DNA of 64,000 nt, taken from Psychromonas sp. psych-6C06 (GTDB lineage Bacteria > Pseudomonadota > Gammaproteobacteria > Enterobacterales > Psychromonadaceae). Location: positions 186,001 to 250,000 of the forward strand of contig NZ_PIZM01000001.1 of NCBI RefSeq assembly GCF_002835465.1. The letters are read 5' to 3'. Each line of letters starts with the position of its first letter. Within the stretch, counting starts at the first letter, position 1. A program made the translations under genes and the position numbers. Below the pieces are notes generated by a model. The model was not told the DNA's origin and did no database searches. It saw only the letters and a list, made by a program, of their open reading frames with translations. Positions 34,199 to 43,283 of the stretch are shown here, one piece after another.

Positions 34199-35665
34199 TT
34201 ACAAATCCTCTAAAAATGCAAGCAATTCAAGACGTTGTTTTTTAGTTAACTGCAGTACTTGTTGCTGACTTTGTTTCGCTTCTCCATCATGCCATAACAC
34301 CGCTTCTAATATTGTACGGGCACGACCATCATGCAAAAAGGTAGCATTTGGATCGACTGTTTGTGCTAAACCAATTCCCCATAATGGCGGTGTGCGCCAC
34401 TCATTCGCCAGTGCTAAAAATTCGACAGGAATGTCACCTTTTACGCTATTGCTATACTTATCAAAGTCACTCAACGACTCACCCATATCATGCAATAGCA
34501 TATCGGTGTAAGGGTAAATCTTTTGCTCTGACAACTCGGGGAACTCAGCATTTTCAATGGTCGTATAACTTGCGCGATGACATTGCTGACAACCCATCTC
34601 ATTAAACAGTTTTTGGCCGTTTAATACGTTTCTTTTGTAAGCATTTCGACGCGCTGGTACCGCAAGGTGATGACTGTAAAAAGTGACTTTATCTAACACC
34701 TTAGTTGATACTTCATATTGATAACTCGGATCTGCAATATCGCCATTACCATTAGGAGATTTTTTACAATCTTGTTGGTGCTCTAAACAGTTCTCTATTT
34801 GAAAAAAATCAGTGGTTAAGCCCATGTCGCCTAAAAATGCTCCCGCTGTTTGTTGACGTAATGTTGGTTGTCCTGCTTTCCAGCCGAAGCGCCCGAGGGT
34901 GACTTGTTGCGTAGCCACTGACCACACTTTATTCGCCTTGCCTGAAATACCATCTTTATTGCTATCGTTTATATCTTGTTGCGCAAAAATTTCTTGTTCA
35001 TCAATGAGTGATAATAAACCTAAGCCAATCATTGGCGGTGCAACGCGTGCAGATAACACCGTATCGTCGTCAATTTCACAGTTAACACCTGCCACATGCC
35101 AGATAGGCTCGCGCAGTTCGACACGCTCTCCATCGGCAAAGGACACCGTTTTATAACGATAAGTCACGGCTTGAGTCGCCTCTTTACTGATAGCAAAATT
35201 AGATTGATGTTGTAACTGACCGCCGATACAACTATCACCCACATTGGCTTGTAATCCGAGTGACATCGCGGTTTGCTGTGCTTGTGTTATCTTGCTTTTT
35301 GAAGCGCGTAATAACATGGTTGAAAAATCGGTGCCAGGCTCCTTGCCATTTACTTCAGAAGCATGACCACGACCATCACGAACGTGGCAATCTTGGCAGG
35401 CATTATTGTTAAATAGGGGGCCTAAACCATCCTGTGAGCTGACCGAGCCAACGCTTTGTGCCCAAGGCTCTTCAAAGAATTTGTTACCCCCATTAAAGGT
35501 TAAAATACCTTTAATCGATTTTAAGTTGGCAGAGTGTGCCGAATAGGCGGAGGCATGCGTGCGTTTTACGGTTGTTTCACCTGCTGAAAGATGTTGCTGT
35601 TTGTCAACTGCTTGTGCCAATGGCGTGAAACTGAGTAAAAATAATGTAACCAATGGGTATTTCAT
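34199..35665 (-). CDS. Di-haem c-type oxidoreductase (DUF1111 family)
   Basis: 488 residues from ATG 35665 (a GTG three codons earlier is less likely). A signal peptide (about 1-19) precedes haem-binding motifs CQDCH (90-94) and CQQCH (about 360), so it is exported and binds two c haems. The family resembles bacterial di-haem peroxidases. In many marine bacteria it is encoded next to imelysin, as here, and is thought to act in periplasmic iron handling. It is downstream of the imelysin gene with a partial terminator between, so it is likely in the same Fur-controlled unit. Confidence 0.87.
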   Translation of the reverse strand: MKYPLVTLFLLSFTPLAQAVDKQQHLSAGETTVKRTHASAYSAHSANLKSIKGILTFNGGNKFFEEPWAQSVGSVSSQDGLGPLFNNNACQDCHVRDGRGHASEVNGKEPGTDFSTMLLRASKSKITQAQQTAMSLGLQANVGDSCIGGQLQHQSNFAISKEATQAVTYRYKTVSFADGERVELREPIWHVAGVNCEIDDDTVLSARVAPPMIGLGLLSLIDEQEIFAQQDINDSNKDGISGKANKVWSVATQQVTLGRFGWKAGQPTLRQQTAGAFLGDMGLTTDFFQIENCLEHQQDCKKSPNGNGDIADPSYQYEVSTKVLDKVTFYSHHLAVPARRNAYKRNVLNGQKLFNEMGCQQCHRASYTTIENAEFPELSEQKIYPYTDMLLHDMGESLSDFDKYSNSVKGDIPVEFLALANEWRTPPLWGIGLAQTVDPNATFLHDGRARTILEAVLWHDGEAKQSQQQVLQLTKKQRLELLAFLEDL

Positions 35666-35692
35666 ATAAATCACTTAAAAATGGAAGGCAAA

Positions 35693-35712
35693 AAGACAGC
35701 CGAAGCTGTCTT
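35693..35712 (-). terminator. UUCG-tetraloop hairpin between imelysin and di-haem genes
   Basis: On the minus strand AAGACAGC-TTCG-GCTGTCTT is followed by TTTGCC: a perfect 8-bp stem capped by a stable UUCG loop with a short T-tract. It is probably a partial terminator that reduces expression of the downstream di-haem gene. Confidence 0.7.
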
Positions 35713-35732
35713 AACAAAAACAAGGGAAATGA

Positions 35733-37058
35733 TTAATCGCCATCGCCACTGATTGTAAGTGCTTGTATTGATAGTAGGGCTTCTACTTTATCAAACAGAG
35801 TCGTTAAACTAACTAGTTGATAAACAGCATCAAGTGCGGCTTTCTTTTCTGGTGCGTTATCGGCTTGTGCGATAATTTGATCAAAACGAACTGGGTTGTT
35901 ACTCTGTTCACCTGCATTTAAAACCACCGCCATATTTTTTTCAATATCATTAAAGGCATGATCAAAGGCGTGAAATAAATTGCTGTCTTTTTGATTGATT
36001 AAATCAGCTAAGCTTGCGCCGGAAACAATATTTCCATCAACACCTTGGTAACCGCCATAAAACGCATTACGTATCCCTTGGAAGTTATGGTAGATAGCGA
36101 TATGACTTAAGTCGCTGAAACAATCATGCTCTTGCTCTGGATCTTTACTTTCAAGTCCTTCATTCATTCGTGCTGAAGCTAACTCATCAGTTGCCATGCT
36201 TTTCATTGCAAATAACATGTAACGAATCGCATCGTCACTGTATAAAAAGTTATTTGCCAGTGTGCCAACTGTTTTGGCCGCTTTTGGCGACCAAGCTTGT
36301 TGCATCGCTTGTAGATCATCTACTAATAATTGTGTCACTATATTCAAGTAGTCACGGCGACGATCACAGTTGCTTGCACTACATTTTCCACTTTTGTCTG
36401 TTTGAAAGTCATTAAAGCTTCGCTCACCAGCGCCTGCTTTCGTGGCGTTTAAGTCTTGCCCCCAAAGTAAAAACTCGATGGCATGGAAGCCAGTTGTCAC
36501 GTTTGCTTCACCGCCAACACCATTTTGGTCTATTAAATATTGTGCAGTTATTTGTTGACCATTTTTCTGATTGATGATGCCACTATTGCTATTACCCTGT
36601 ACATAATCGATTGCTTGCTCATCAAGTGGCCAAGCGTTTACCTGTCCTTCCCAATCATCAACACTGCTGATGCCACCTTTTTTAGCAAGATCAGAGTTGA
36701 TTGTAATATCTGTATCCCAGCGCATAATTTCAGATTGCTGATACGGAACACGTGCTAATTTATAAGCATGCTTTGCATTCTCTAAAGTGCTTGCTGAAGG
36801 TGAGCTTAAAAAGGTATTGATGCTCTCTTGCAATGTTTTTGCTGTGTTAAATGAATCGCTGTAGGCTGCATAAGCGATTTTTACGTAGTTTGCTTTGACC
36901 GCTTCAGTGCTAACAGCTGATGTTGCTGGTTGACGATGTTGCTCATCATCTGCAAAAGATGCCCAGGCTGCCAGACTACTGATTGATAGCGCTGAAATGA
37001 AGGTCAGTTTCAGGCCTGTTTTACTAAGAGAGTGATTAAGTGCGCTTAATTTGAGCAT
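35733..37058 (-). CDS. Imelysin (M75 peptidase-like) iron-regulated protein
   Basis: 441 residues with a signal peptide (about 1-34). The family GxHxxE motif is seen as GFHAIEF (about 191-197), followed by LLWGQD. Imelysin-like proteins (IrpA, related to EfeO) are periplasmic or outer-membrane proteins linked to iron uptake; protease activity is doubtful in most. The promoter region carries two Fur-like boxes (37091-37139), in agreement with iron regulation. It leads the unit with the DUF1111 di-haem protein. Confidence 0.88.
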   Translation of the reverse strand: MLKLSALNHSLSKTGLKLTFISALSISSLAAWASFADDEQHRQPATSAVSTEAVKANYVKIAYAAYSDSFNTAKTLQESINTFLSSPSASTLENAKHAYKLARVPYQQSEIMRWDTDITINSDLAKKGGISSVDDWEGQVNAWPLDEQAIDYVQGNSNSGIINQKNGQQITAQYLIDQNGVGGEANVTTGFHAIEFLLWGQDLNATKAGAGERSFNDFQTDKSGKCSASNCDRRRDYLNIVTQLLVDDLQAMQQAWSPKAAKTVGTLANNFLYSDDAIRYMLFAMKSMATDELASARMNEGLESKDPEQEHDCFSDLSHIAIYHNFQGIRNAFYGGYQGVDGNIVSGASLADLINQKDSNLFHAFDHAFNDIEKNMAVVLNAGEQSNNPVRFDQIIAQADNAPEKKAALDAVYQLVSLTTLFDKVEALLSIQALTISGDGD

Positions 37059-37090
37059 AATTTGAGTCTTTCCTTTTACTATAAACTTAA

Positions 37091-37139
37091 TGATAATAGT
37101 TATTGTTTGTGTTGATTTTGCAAATGATATTTATTACCA
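37091..37139. promoter_or_regulatory. Two Fur-like boxes in the imelysin promoter region
   Basis: TGATAATAGTTATTG (37091-37105) matches 11 of 14, and TGATATTTATTACCA (37125-37139) 12 of 14, positions of the 7-1-7 Fur pattern TGATAAT-N-ATTATCA. They lie 33-67 bp before the imelysin start. The second overlaps the likely start of the divergent gene. Confidence 0.6.
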
Positions 37140-38068
37140 TTAACAAAATCAAGTCTTTTAACAATTATTTTACATGGACGAAAATTATCTCTTTGCTTGT
37201 TGATAGCGTATTCGCTCCTCTCCTATTTTTAGCTGAGCCACAAAAACGACTCTTTTGGCTTTATCTGCTCAGTAGTGTGTTACTTGTGCTGTTATTTCGA
37301 CGTCAGGCGAAAACGTTAAAAGTCGCTTTTACGCTTAGTTCATCAGTGGTTGATCTTTGTTGGCTAGTGATAAATCAGTTGTTGTTAAAGTTGTGGATAG
37401 CCCCTTTTTTTGCATTACAAATCACCATGGCATTATCTATAAATAGCATCTTTATTGAGGTGTTTGGCCGAGGAAACTTCTTTAAATTAGAGCCGTTTAG
37501 TGTGACGTTATTATTTGCATTTACACTGTTTATTATCGGTGATTTTTGTAAGTTTTTAGTGCATTTAAGCTTTCATCGCATCTCTTTTTTATGGCGATTT
37601 CATGCCGTACACCATAGCGCTAATACTCTGACACCCTTAACTTTGTATCGTATTCATCCTGTTGAATTTATTGCTAATAGCATACGTAGCTTTATGGTCG
37701 GCGCAGTTGTGAGTGGGGTATTTGTTTACCTGTTTTCAAATCAACTTTCTGTTTTACAGATAATGGGTGTTAACCTATTTGTTTTTGTATTTAACTTATT
37801 CGGAAGTAACCTGCGCCATAGCCCATATTACTTGGGGTTTGGGCGTTTAGAAAAATGGTTTATTAGTCCGGCACAGCACCAGATTCACCACAGCATTGAA
37901 AGCAAACATTTTAATAAAAACTACGGCAGTGCACTGGCGATTTGGGATCGGTTATTTAAGAGTTTGTTACTTAGTAAAAGTGAATCTGTTATTGGGTTTG
38001 GTTTAGATAGCCGAGACATTAATCGGCAAACGATTAAACAGCAATGGTGGGGGGTGAGTAATAGGTAA
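37124..38068 (+). CDS. Fatty acid hydroxylase / sterol desaturase superfamily membrane protein
   Basis: About 314 residues. The start is uncertain: TTG 37103 and ATG 37124 are both in frame and neither has a clear ribosome site, and a Fur-like box overlaps the ATG. Several membrane helices surround three histidine clusters, HLSFH, HAVHH and HQIHH, that bind the di-iron centre of this superfamily. The substrate is unknown (a lipid hydroxylase or desaturase role is generic). It is divergent from imelysin and may be iron-regulated, which would suit a di-iron enzyme. Confidence 0.82.
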   Translation: MIFITINKIKSFNNYFTWTKIISLLVDSVFAPLLFLAEPQKRLFWLYLLSSVLLVLLFRRQAKTLKVAFTLSSSVVDLCWLVINQLLLKLWIAPFFALQITMALSINSIFIEVFGRGNFFKLEPFSVTLLFAFTLFIIGDFCKFLVHLSFHRISFLWRFHAVHHSANTLTPLTLYRIHPVEFIANSIRSFMVGAVVSGVFVYLFSNQLSVLQIMGVNLFVFVFNLFGSNLRHSPYYLGFGRLEKWFISPAQHQIHHSIESKHFNKNYGSALAIWDRLFKSLLLSKSESVIGFGLDSRDINRQTIKQQWWGVSNR

Positions 38069-38111
38069 CGCACCAAGACTCTCAGGTGCGCCTTAAAATG
38101 AGAGCGTGACG

Positions 38112-38657
38112 TTATTTTTCAAATTCTCGCTTCATTTGCCAATCTTCAAGTTCCACTAATACCAGCAGTGCGCCGTGACCTCCAAACTCAAGGGGAGCTT
38201 GGTGAAAGGCCAAAATGTCAGGGTGCTGTGCGAGCCAAAGTGGTACCTGTTTTTTAAGCACGTAGGTGCCGACACCGTGTAATACGCTACAGCAATACAG
38301 CCCCTCTTTTTTACAGCATGAGATCAGTGCGCCAAGCTCACGTTTTGCTTCGACTTGGTTTAAGCCATGCAGGTCAAGAATGATCTCCGGTGCAAAATCA
38401 CCACGTCGTAACTGTTTAACCAAATACTTTTGCGCATCTTCTCGGATATAACGTACAGGCCCTTCCTCATTAAGGTGGGGTTCAAAACCATCGGAGAAGT
38501 GATCGGTTTCAAGGTTAGCCGCTATTTTTTCTTGAATAACCTGCTTTTTCTTCATGTTTTTAGGTGGCAGTTTTATGGTATCCTGCTTTAACTTTTTAAT
38601 ACCTGAAAATTCTGCGCTAAATAGCGAAAAATCATCATCACTGTTTTTATCTGTCAT
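38112..38657 (-). CDS. smrB: Ribosome rescue endonuclease SmrB
   Basis: 181 residues. An extended N-terminal region precedes the Smr domain (about 95-175), with LDLHGLNQVEAKREL and HGVGTYVLKK, the DLHG and HGxG motifs of the nuclease fold. E. coli SmrB cleaves mRNA between collided ribosomes. The divergent smrB / prmB-aroC order is conserved in gammaproteobacteria, which supports the assignment. Confidence 0.93.
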   Translation of the reverse strand: MTDKNSDDDFSLFSAEFSGIKKLKQDTIKLPPKNMKKKQVIQEKIAANLETDHFSDGFEPHLNEEGPVRYIREDAQKYLVKQLRRGDFAPEIILDLHGLNQVEAKRELGALISCCKKEGLYCCSVLHGVGTYVLKKQVPLWLAQHPDILAFHQAPLEFGGHGALLVLVELEDWQMKREFEK

Positions 38658-38711
38658 GGTTTTTCCAACTCTCTATTTTGAGGACGCAGTTTAACTTAGT
38701 TGGAGAAAAAA

Positions 38712-39623
38712 TTGGAATCGAATTTTCGACAAGAAGCGGTTAATGAACTGCTTACTATCCAAGATATGTTACGTTTTGCGACGACGCAATTTAACCAAGC
38801 AGGGCTTTTTTACGGCCATGGCGCTGACAATGCATTAGATGATGCAATGCAACTGATTCTTCCATCATTGAGTCTGCCACTGTTTGGCGGTGCTGATATG
38901 TTAAATGCGCGACTTTTACGTCATGAAAGAGAAATGTTGGTTGATCTGATCCAAAAACGTATCGATTTACGTATTCCAGTTGCATACCTAACAAACACAG
39001 CATGGTTTGCTGGTCTTGAATTTTATGTAGATGAACGTACGTTAGTACCACGCTCTCCCTTTGCTGAGTTAATCAATGATGGTTTTAAACCTTGGTTAAC
39101 AACAGCGCCAGAGCGTATTTTAGATCTTTGTACTGGCAGTGCATGTATTGCAATTGCCTGTGCCTACGCATTCCCAGAAGCCTATGTTGATGCGGTTGAT
39201 ATATCAGATGACGCGCTCGAAGTAGCGGAAATTAATATACAAGGACACGGTTTAGAACAACAGGTGATCCCGATGCAATCGGATCTGTTTTCGGGTATCG
39301 AAAATGAAAAATATGATCTGATTGTGTCAAATCCGCCTTATGTTGACGCTGAAGATATGGCAAACTTACCAGAAGAGTTTACACATGAGCCAGAGCTAGG
39401 GCTTGCCTGTGGTTTTGATGGGCTAGATTTAGTGCGAAAAATGCTCAAACAAGCTGCCGATATGCTGAACGACAACGGTTTACTGTTTGTTGAAGTGGGG
39501 AATTCTCAGATACACCTACAGCAAAGTTACCCTGAAATTCCCTTTGAGTGGATTGAATTTAAATCAGGTGGACATGGTGTGTTTGTATTAACCAAAGCGC
39601 AGTTAGAAAAGATTACATTGTAA
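38712..39623 (+). CDS. prmB: Ribosomal protein L3 glutamine methyltransferase PrmB
   Basis: 303 residues from TTG 38712, chosen because GGAG sits 6 nt upstream and the resulting N-terminus ([20 protein letters not shown]) lines up with E. coli PrmB; the upstream TTG at 38700 overlaps that site. Motif I is [14 protein letters not shown] and the catalytic NPPY appears in VSNPPYVD, the signature of N5-glutamine methyltransferases. It methylates L3 of the large ribosomal subunit. The next gene is aroC, 57 bp downstream. Confidence 0.93.
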   Translation: MESNFRQEAVNELLTIQDMLRFATTQFNQAGLFYGHGADNALDDAMQLILPSLSLPLFGGADMLNARLLRHEREMLVDLIQKRIDLRIPVAYLTNTAWFAGLEFYVDERTLVPRSPFAELINDGFKPWLTTAPERILDLCTGSACIAIACAYAFPEAYVDAVDISDDALEVAEINIQGHGLEQQVIPMQSDLFSGIENEKYDLIVSNPPYVDAEDMANLPEEFTHEPELGLACGFDGLDLVRKMLKQAADMLNDNGLLFVEVGNSQIHLQQSYPEIPFEWIEFKSGGHGVFVLTKAQLEKITL

Positions 39624-39634
39624 TATCATTATTG

Positions 39635-39661
39635 AGCACCTATACAAAATCAGGTGCTTTA
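39635..39661 (+). terminator. Weak hairpin between prmB and aroC
   Basis: AGCACCT / AGGTGCT (39635-39641 and 39652-39658) with a 10-nt loop followed by TTAAA. The T-tract is short, so it is probably an attenuator rather than a full stop. Confidence 0.5.
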
Positions 39662-39680
39662 AACATTAGGGATAAAAATA

Positions 39681-40769
39681 ATGGCAGGAAGTAGTATTGG
39701 TCAACTTTTTAAAGTGACAACATTTGGTGAGAGCCACGGTGCAGCATTAGGCTGTATTATCGATGGTATTCCACCCAACCTTGAGATTTGTGAAGCGGAT
39801 TTACAACACGATTTAGATCGTCGTCGCCCAGGGCAGTCTCGCTATACCACGATGCGTCAAGAGGGCGATCAGGTTAAAATCCTTTCTGGTGTATTTGAAG
39901 GAAAAACAACGGGTTGTAGTATTGGTTTAATTATCGAAAATACTGACCAACGTTCAAAAGATTATTCTGCAATTAAAGATCTTTTCCGCCCTGGCCATGC
40001 TGATTACACTTATCATCAGAAATATGGACACCGTGATTACCGTGGTGGTGGCCGTTCATCAGCTCGTGAAACGGCGATGCGTGTGGCTGCTGGTGCAATT
40101 GCTAAAAAATATTTAAAAGAGTTATTAGGTATTGAGATCCATGGTTACCTGAGTCAATTAGGTGATATTACACCGGATGTGATTGACTGGAACGAAGTGG
40201 AAAATAATCCCTTTTTCTTCCCTGATACCAGTAAAATTCCAGCACTTGAAGATTACATGAAAGCATTAATTAAAGAGGGTAACTCTGTTGGTGCCAAAGT
40301 GACTGTGGTTGCCTCTGGTGTGCCGGTTGGTTTAGGTGAGCCTGTCTTTGATCGTTTAGATGCAGAGCTTGCACACTCGCTAATGAGCATTAATGCCGTT
40401 AAAGGGGTGGAGTTTGGTGATGGTTTTGCGGTGGCTAACCAAAAAGGTACTGAGCATCGTGATGAGTTAACGCCAGAGGGCTTTTTATCTAATCATGCTG
40501 GTGGTGTGTTAGGCGGTATTTCAACAGGGCAAGATATTGTTGCTTCAATTGCGCTTAAACCCACTTCAAGTTTAACTATTGCGGGACGTACTATCACCAC
40601 TGATGGTGAAGCAACGGAGATGATCACTAAAGGCCGTCATGATCCCTGTGTTGGTATTCGTGCTGTGCCGATTGCTGAAGCACAAATGGCGATCACTTTA
40701 TTAGATCACCTGCTACGCCATCGTGCTCAAAACCTACATGTGACCACCAACACCCCACAAATCAAATAG
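39681..40769 (+). CDS. aroC: Chorismate synthase
   Basis: 362 residues, the standard length. N-terminal [16 protein letters not shown], internal [18 protein letters not shown] and C-terminal [15 protein letters not shown] are the three PROSITE-type AroC signatures. It converts EPSP to chorismate with reduced FMN, the last common step of aromatic synthesis. It lies downstream of prmB as in other gammaproteobacteria. A minisatellite, not a normal terminator, follows the stop. Confidence 0.97.
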   Translation: MAGSSIGQLFKVTTFGESHGAALGCIIDGIPPNLEICEADLQHDLDRRRPGQSRYTTMRQEGDQVKILSGVFEGKTTGCSIGLIIENTDQRSKDYSAIKDLFRPGHADYTYHQKYGHRDYRGGGRSSARETAMRVAAGAIAKKYLKELLGIEIHGYLSQLGDITPDVIDWNEVENNPFFFPDTSKIPALEDYMKALIKEGNSVGAKVTVVASGVPVGLGEPVFDRLDAELAHSLMSINAVKGVEFGDGFAVANQKGTEHRDELTPEGFLSNHAGGVLGGISTGQDIVASIALKPTSSLTIAGRTITTDGEATEMITKGRHDPCVGIRAVPIAEAQMAITLLDHLLRHRAQNLHVTTNTPQIK

Positions 40770-40776
40770 GGGATTA

Positions 40777-40840
40777 GGCTGGAAGGATATAGGGCTTGAA
40801 GGCTCGAAGGCTGGAAGGTTATAGGGCTTGAAGGCTCGAA
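40777..40840 (+). repeat. Two adjacent 32-bp direct repeats after aroC
   Basis: 40777-40808 and 40809-40840 are 32-bp units differing at one base. Each begins GGCTGGAAGG and contains TATAGGGCTTGAAGGCTCGAA. They lie 8 bp after the aroC stop and lead into the 10-bp minisatellite. Confidence 0.9.
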
Positions 40841-40849
40841 GGCCACAAG

Positions 40850-41018
40850 CCTTCCAGCTTTCCAGCTTTCCAGCTTTCCAGCTTTCCAGCTTTTCAGCTT
40901 TTCAGCTTTCCAGCTTTCCAGCTTTCCAGCTTTCCAGCTTTCCAGCTTTCCAGCTTTCCAGCTTTTCAGCTTTCCAGCTTTTCAGCTTTTCAGCTTTTCA
41001 GCTTTCCAGCTTTCCAGC
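40850..41018 (+). repeat. 10-bp minisatellite (AGCTTTCCAG)n between aroC and lysR
   Basis: About 17 head-to-tail copies of AGCTTTCCAG, with several units reading AGCTTTTCAG. Its CTTCCAGC motif is the reverse complement of the GCTGGAAG core of the 32-bp repeats just upstream, so the locus can fold into a large hairpin. The ORFs that cross it (repeating FQLSSFPA) are artefacts. Confidence 0.92.
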
Positions 41019-41046
41019 TCCTCCTCCTTCCAGCCTTCCTGCTTTC

Positions 41047-41937
41047 TTAAAAAGGCTGTTGCCACTGTTTTGCAAAGTCGATAAAGGTTTTGATCAGTGG
41101 ACTTTGGTAACGATCTTTATGCCATATCAGCCAATAATCTCGGTGCATGTCCACATTAATGATTAATTGCTTTAAGCGTTTATCTGCTAAGGCATGACGT
41201 GCAGCTACTTTTGAAATACACGCTAAACCTAATCCTGCACTGGTACTATTAATAATCGCTTCGGTGCTTTTTAGTTCCAGTGAAATATGATAGCCACTAA
41301 GCTTACACCCAATTTTATTTAAAAAGAATGCTCGCGTACCTGAGCCTTGCTCACGTAAAATCCATTGCTGATTTTCTAAATCCTCAATAGTGAGGTATTT
41401 CTTGTTGTTCAAGGGGTGACCGCTATGGCAGACGATCACCATTTCATCTTGTAACCATTTTACTGAAGTGATTTCACTATCAAATAGATTTGCCTCGACA
41501 AGGCCGATGTCCAATTCATATTCTTTTATCTGTTCACTGATGGTCTGACTGTTATCAATAAGCAGTGATTGATCATAAAGTTGAAATTGTTTCCTAAAAT
41601 CAGAAAGCAAAAAAGGAAGTAGGTGATTACCAAGCGTATTACTCGCACCAATCGCCAGCTTTCCATTGAGTTGATTTTTGTCTGAAAATAATGTGTTAAT
41701 TAATTTACTACGCTCAATTTGCTCATCTGCTAACGGTAATAATTGTTTACCGAGGTCGTTAATAAACAGTCGGTTATTTTTTCGCTCAAAAAGTGGGTGT
41801 CCAAGCTGCTTTTCTAGCTCAGCAAGACTCATGCTGACCGCCGGTTTACTTAAAAAAAGCTTTTCAGCGGCTGCCGTCATGGTTTTTTCTTGTGTGATGC
41901 AGATAAATACCTGCAACTGTTTTAGCGTTATATTCAT
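41047..41937 (-). CDS. LysR family transcriptional regulator (YeiE-like)
   Basis: 296 residues. The winged helix-turn-helix (about 1-62) contains MTAAAEKLFLSKPAVSMSLAELE, and the effector domain holds LREQGSGTR (about 186-194), as in the YeiE/CysB-like group of LysR proteins. It is divergent from the TDT transporter gene and probably controls it through the GTTAA/TTAAC site between them. The effector is unknown. It converges with aroC across the minisatellite. Confidence 0.88.
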   Translation of the reverse strand: MNITLKQLQVFICITQEKTMTAAAEKLFLSKPAVSMSLAELEKQLGHPLFERKNNRLFINDLGKQLLPLADEQIERSKLINTLFSDKNQLNGKLAIGASNTLGNHLLPFLLSDFRKQFQLYDQSLLIDNSQTISEQIKEYELDIGLVEANLFDSEITSVKWLQDEMVIVCHSGHPLNNKKYLTIEDLENQQWILREQGSGTRAFFLNKIGCKLSGYHISLELKSTEAIINSTSAGLGLACISKVAARHALADKRLKQLIINVDMHRDYWLIWHKDRYQSPLIKTFIDFAKQWQQPF

Positions 41938-41960
41938 ATGACCTCTGTGCTAACACTTTA

Positions 41961-41977
41961 GTTAAGTAAATATTAAC
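41961..41977. promoter_or_regulatory. Candidate LysR operator in the lysR / TDT divergent region
   Basis: GTTAA-N7-TTAAC (41961-41977), an interrupted palindrome of the T-N11-A type bound by LysR proteins, 24 bp before the lysR start. A looser GTTAA..TTAAC pair follows further right. Confidence 0.45.
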
Positions 41978-42054
41978 ACAGGGTTAAATTGTTTAAACTA
42001 TTCTTAACTAATGGGGTTTAATATACTGGCGCTGTCTTTAAGAAAGGGGGAGCT

Positions 42055-43014
42055 ATGAATAATAAATTATCTGAATGCGTGGCAAGCATACCAACCGCTG
42101 TGGCAGGTCTTGCCCTTGCTATTGCCAGTTTAGGCTGGTGTTGGGAAAGTGGCGGTAATTTTAATGGTCAGATGCAGATGTTAGGCGCTTTAATCGCATC
42201 ACCTTTATTAATCGCACTTGCATTGAAATTTCTACTTAACCCAAAACTATTGAAAAAAGATTTATCGCATCATATGAGCGGTAGTGTTGTGCCAACATTT
42301 ACGATGGCGAGCATGGTTGTTGCTAATAATATTAATCACTTTTATCACCAGTTCGCACTGTTTTTGTGGTTAACTGCGATTGTTTTACACCTTAGCTTTC
42401 TAGCCGTGTTTATCTATTATCGTATTAAAGATTTTAAGTTTGAGCACCTTTTACCAAGCTGGTTCATCCCGCCAGTCGGAATAGTGGTGGCGGTAGTCTC
42501 ATTCCCCGGTGGTAGTCTATACAACCTTGCCAATGCATTATTACTGTTTGGTTTAATCGCCTATGCACTGTTATTGCCAACCATGTTATATCGCTATTTT
42601 ATTCATAGTCAATTAGCGGAAGGGGAGATGCCAACGATCGCGGTATTTGCAGCCCCAGCAAGCCTAAGCCTTGCGGGTTACTTAACAATTACTGAACAAC
42701 CTAGCTTATTAATCGTCAGTGCACTGGCCACTATTGCATTGGTGATGACGTTATTTATCTATATCGCGATGCGCAGGTTATTACGTTTACCTTTTACACC
42801 TGCTTATTCTGCCTTTACTTTTCCGCTGGTAATTGGCGCTACAGCGATGTTTAAAACCAGTCAATATTTACAGGAAAATGGTTATACAGTTTGGTTAGTT
42901 GAATTAATTGAGCAGGTTGCTTATGTAGAGTTAATGTTAGCAACGGTAATGGTGGGTTATGTTTGTGCACGTTACCTTGTTCATTTTAATCCCTTTAGAA
43001 ATGCACAGTGTTAG
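42055..43014 (+). CDS. TDT family transporter (TehA / SLAC1-type)
   Basis: 319 residues with about ten membrane helices. The early PTAVAGLALAIASLGWCWE and the later FIPPVGIVVA segment are typical of the tellurite-resistance/dicarboxylate transporter family, whose fold is that of the SLAC1 anion channel. It may pass small anions such as sulfite, formate or dicarboxylates. The divergent LysR gene suggests substrate-induced expression. Substrate cannot be assigned from sequence. Confidence 0.83.
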   Translation: MNNKLSECVASIPTAVAGLALAIASLGWCWESGGNFNGQMQMLGALIASPLLIALALKFLLNPKLLKKDLSHHMSGSVVPTFTMASMVVANNINHFYHQFALFLWLTAIVLHLSFLAVFIYYRIKDFKFEHLLPSWFIPPVGIVVAVVSFPGGSLYNLANALLLFGLIAYALLLPTMLYRYFIHSQLAEGEMPTIAVFAAPASLSLAGYLTITEQPSLLIVSALATIALVMTLFIYIAMRRLLRLPFTPAYSAFTFPLVIGATAMFKTSQYLQENGYTVWLVELIEQVAYVELMLATVMVGYVCARYLVHFNPFRNAQC

Positions 43015-43019
43015 TTGTT

Positions 43020-43245
43020 ATACCAATCGAATTAAGTATGTGATCTAAATTTTGCGCAGGAAAAGTGGCTTAACTCAAGGCGAAATTTGACGTAACTACC
43101 GAGCAATTAACTACGTTAATCCTCTAACGTGCATTAACAAGGGGAGGTTAATGCTTAATGGTTGTTCCCTTTGCGAAAGTTGCAACGAAGAGATAAGTTA
43201 CTTTAACCAGTAAAATAGATCAGCTATTTATTTCGTTTGGTATTA
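43020..43245 (-). repeat. Dispersed MITE-like repeat, copy C (inverted, with internal insertion)
   Basis: 226 bp whose reverse complement matches copies A and B over both ends. Relative to B it has about 60 extra bases in the middle, including a GCATTAAC-N8-GTTAATGC hairpin (perfect 8-bp arms). Outer ends are ATACCAAT and TTGGTAT. It fills most of the gap between the convergent TDT and asmA-like genes. Confidence 0.78.
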
Positions 43246-43275
43246 CTCACCTCGATACTACGCTGAGGTGAGTAA
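43243..43275. terminator. Hairpin between convergent TDT and AsmA-like genes
   Basis: TTACTCACCTC / GAGGTGAGTAA, a perfect 11-bp stem with an 11-nt loop, 9 bp past the AsmA-like stop. There is no clear T-tract. Confidence 0.6.
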
Positions 43276-43283
43276 CGTATTAT

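Noticed and set aside
40828-41166. 112-residue ORF of repeating FQLSSFPA
   Set aside because: It is an open frame through the 10-bp minisatellite that then runs into the antisense of the LysR gene; no ribosome site.
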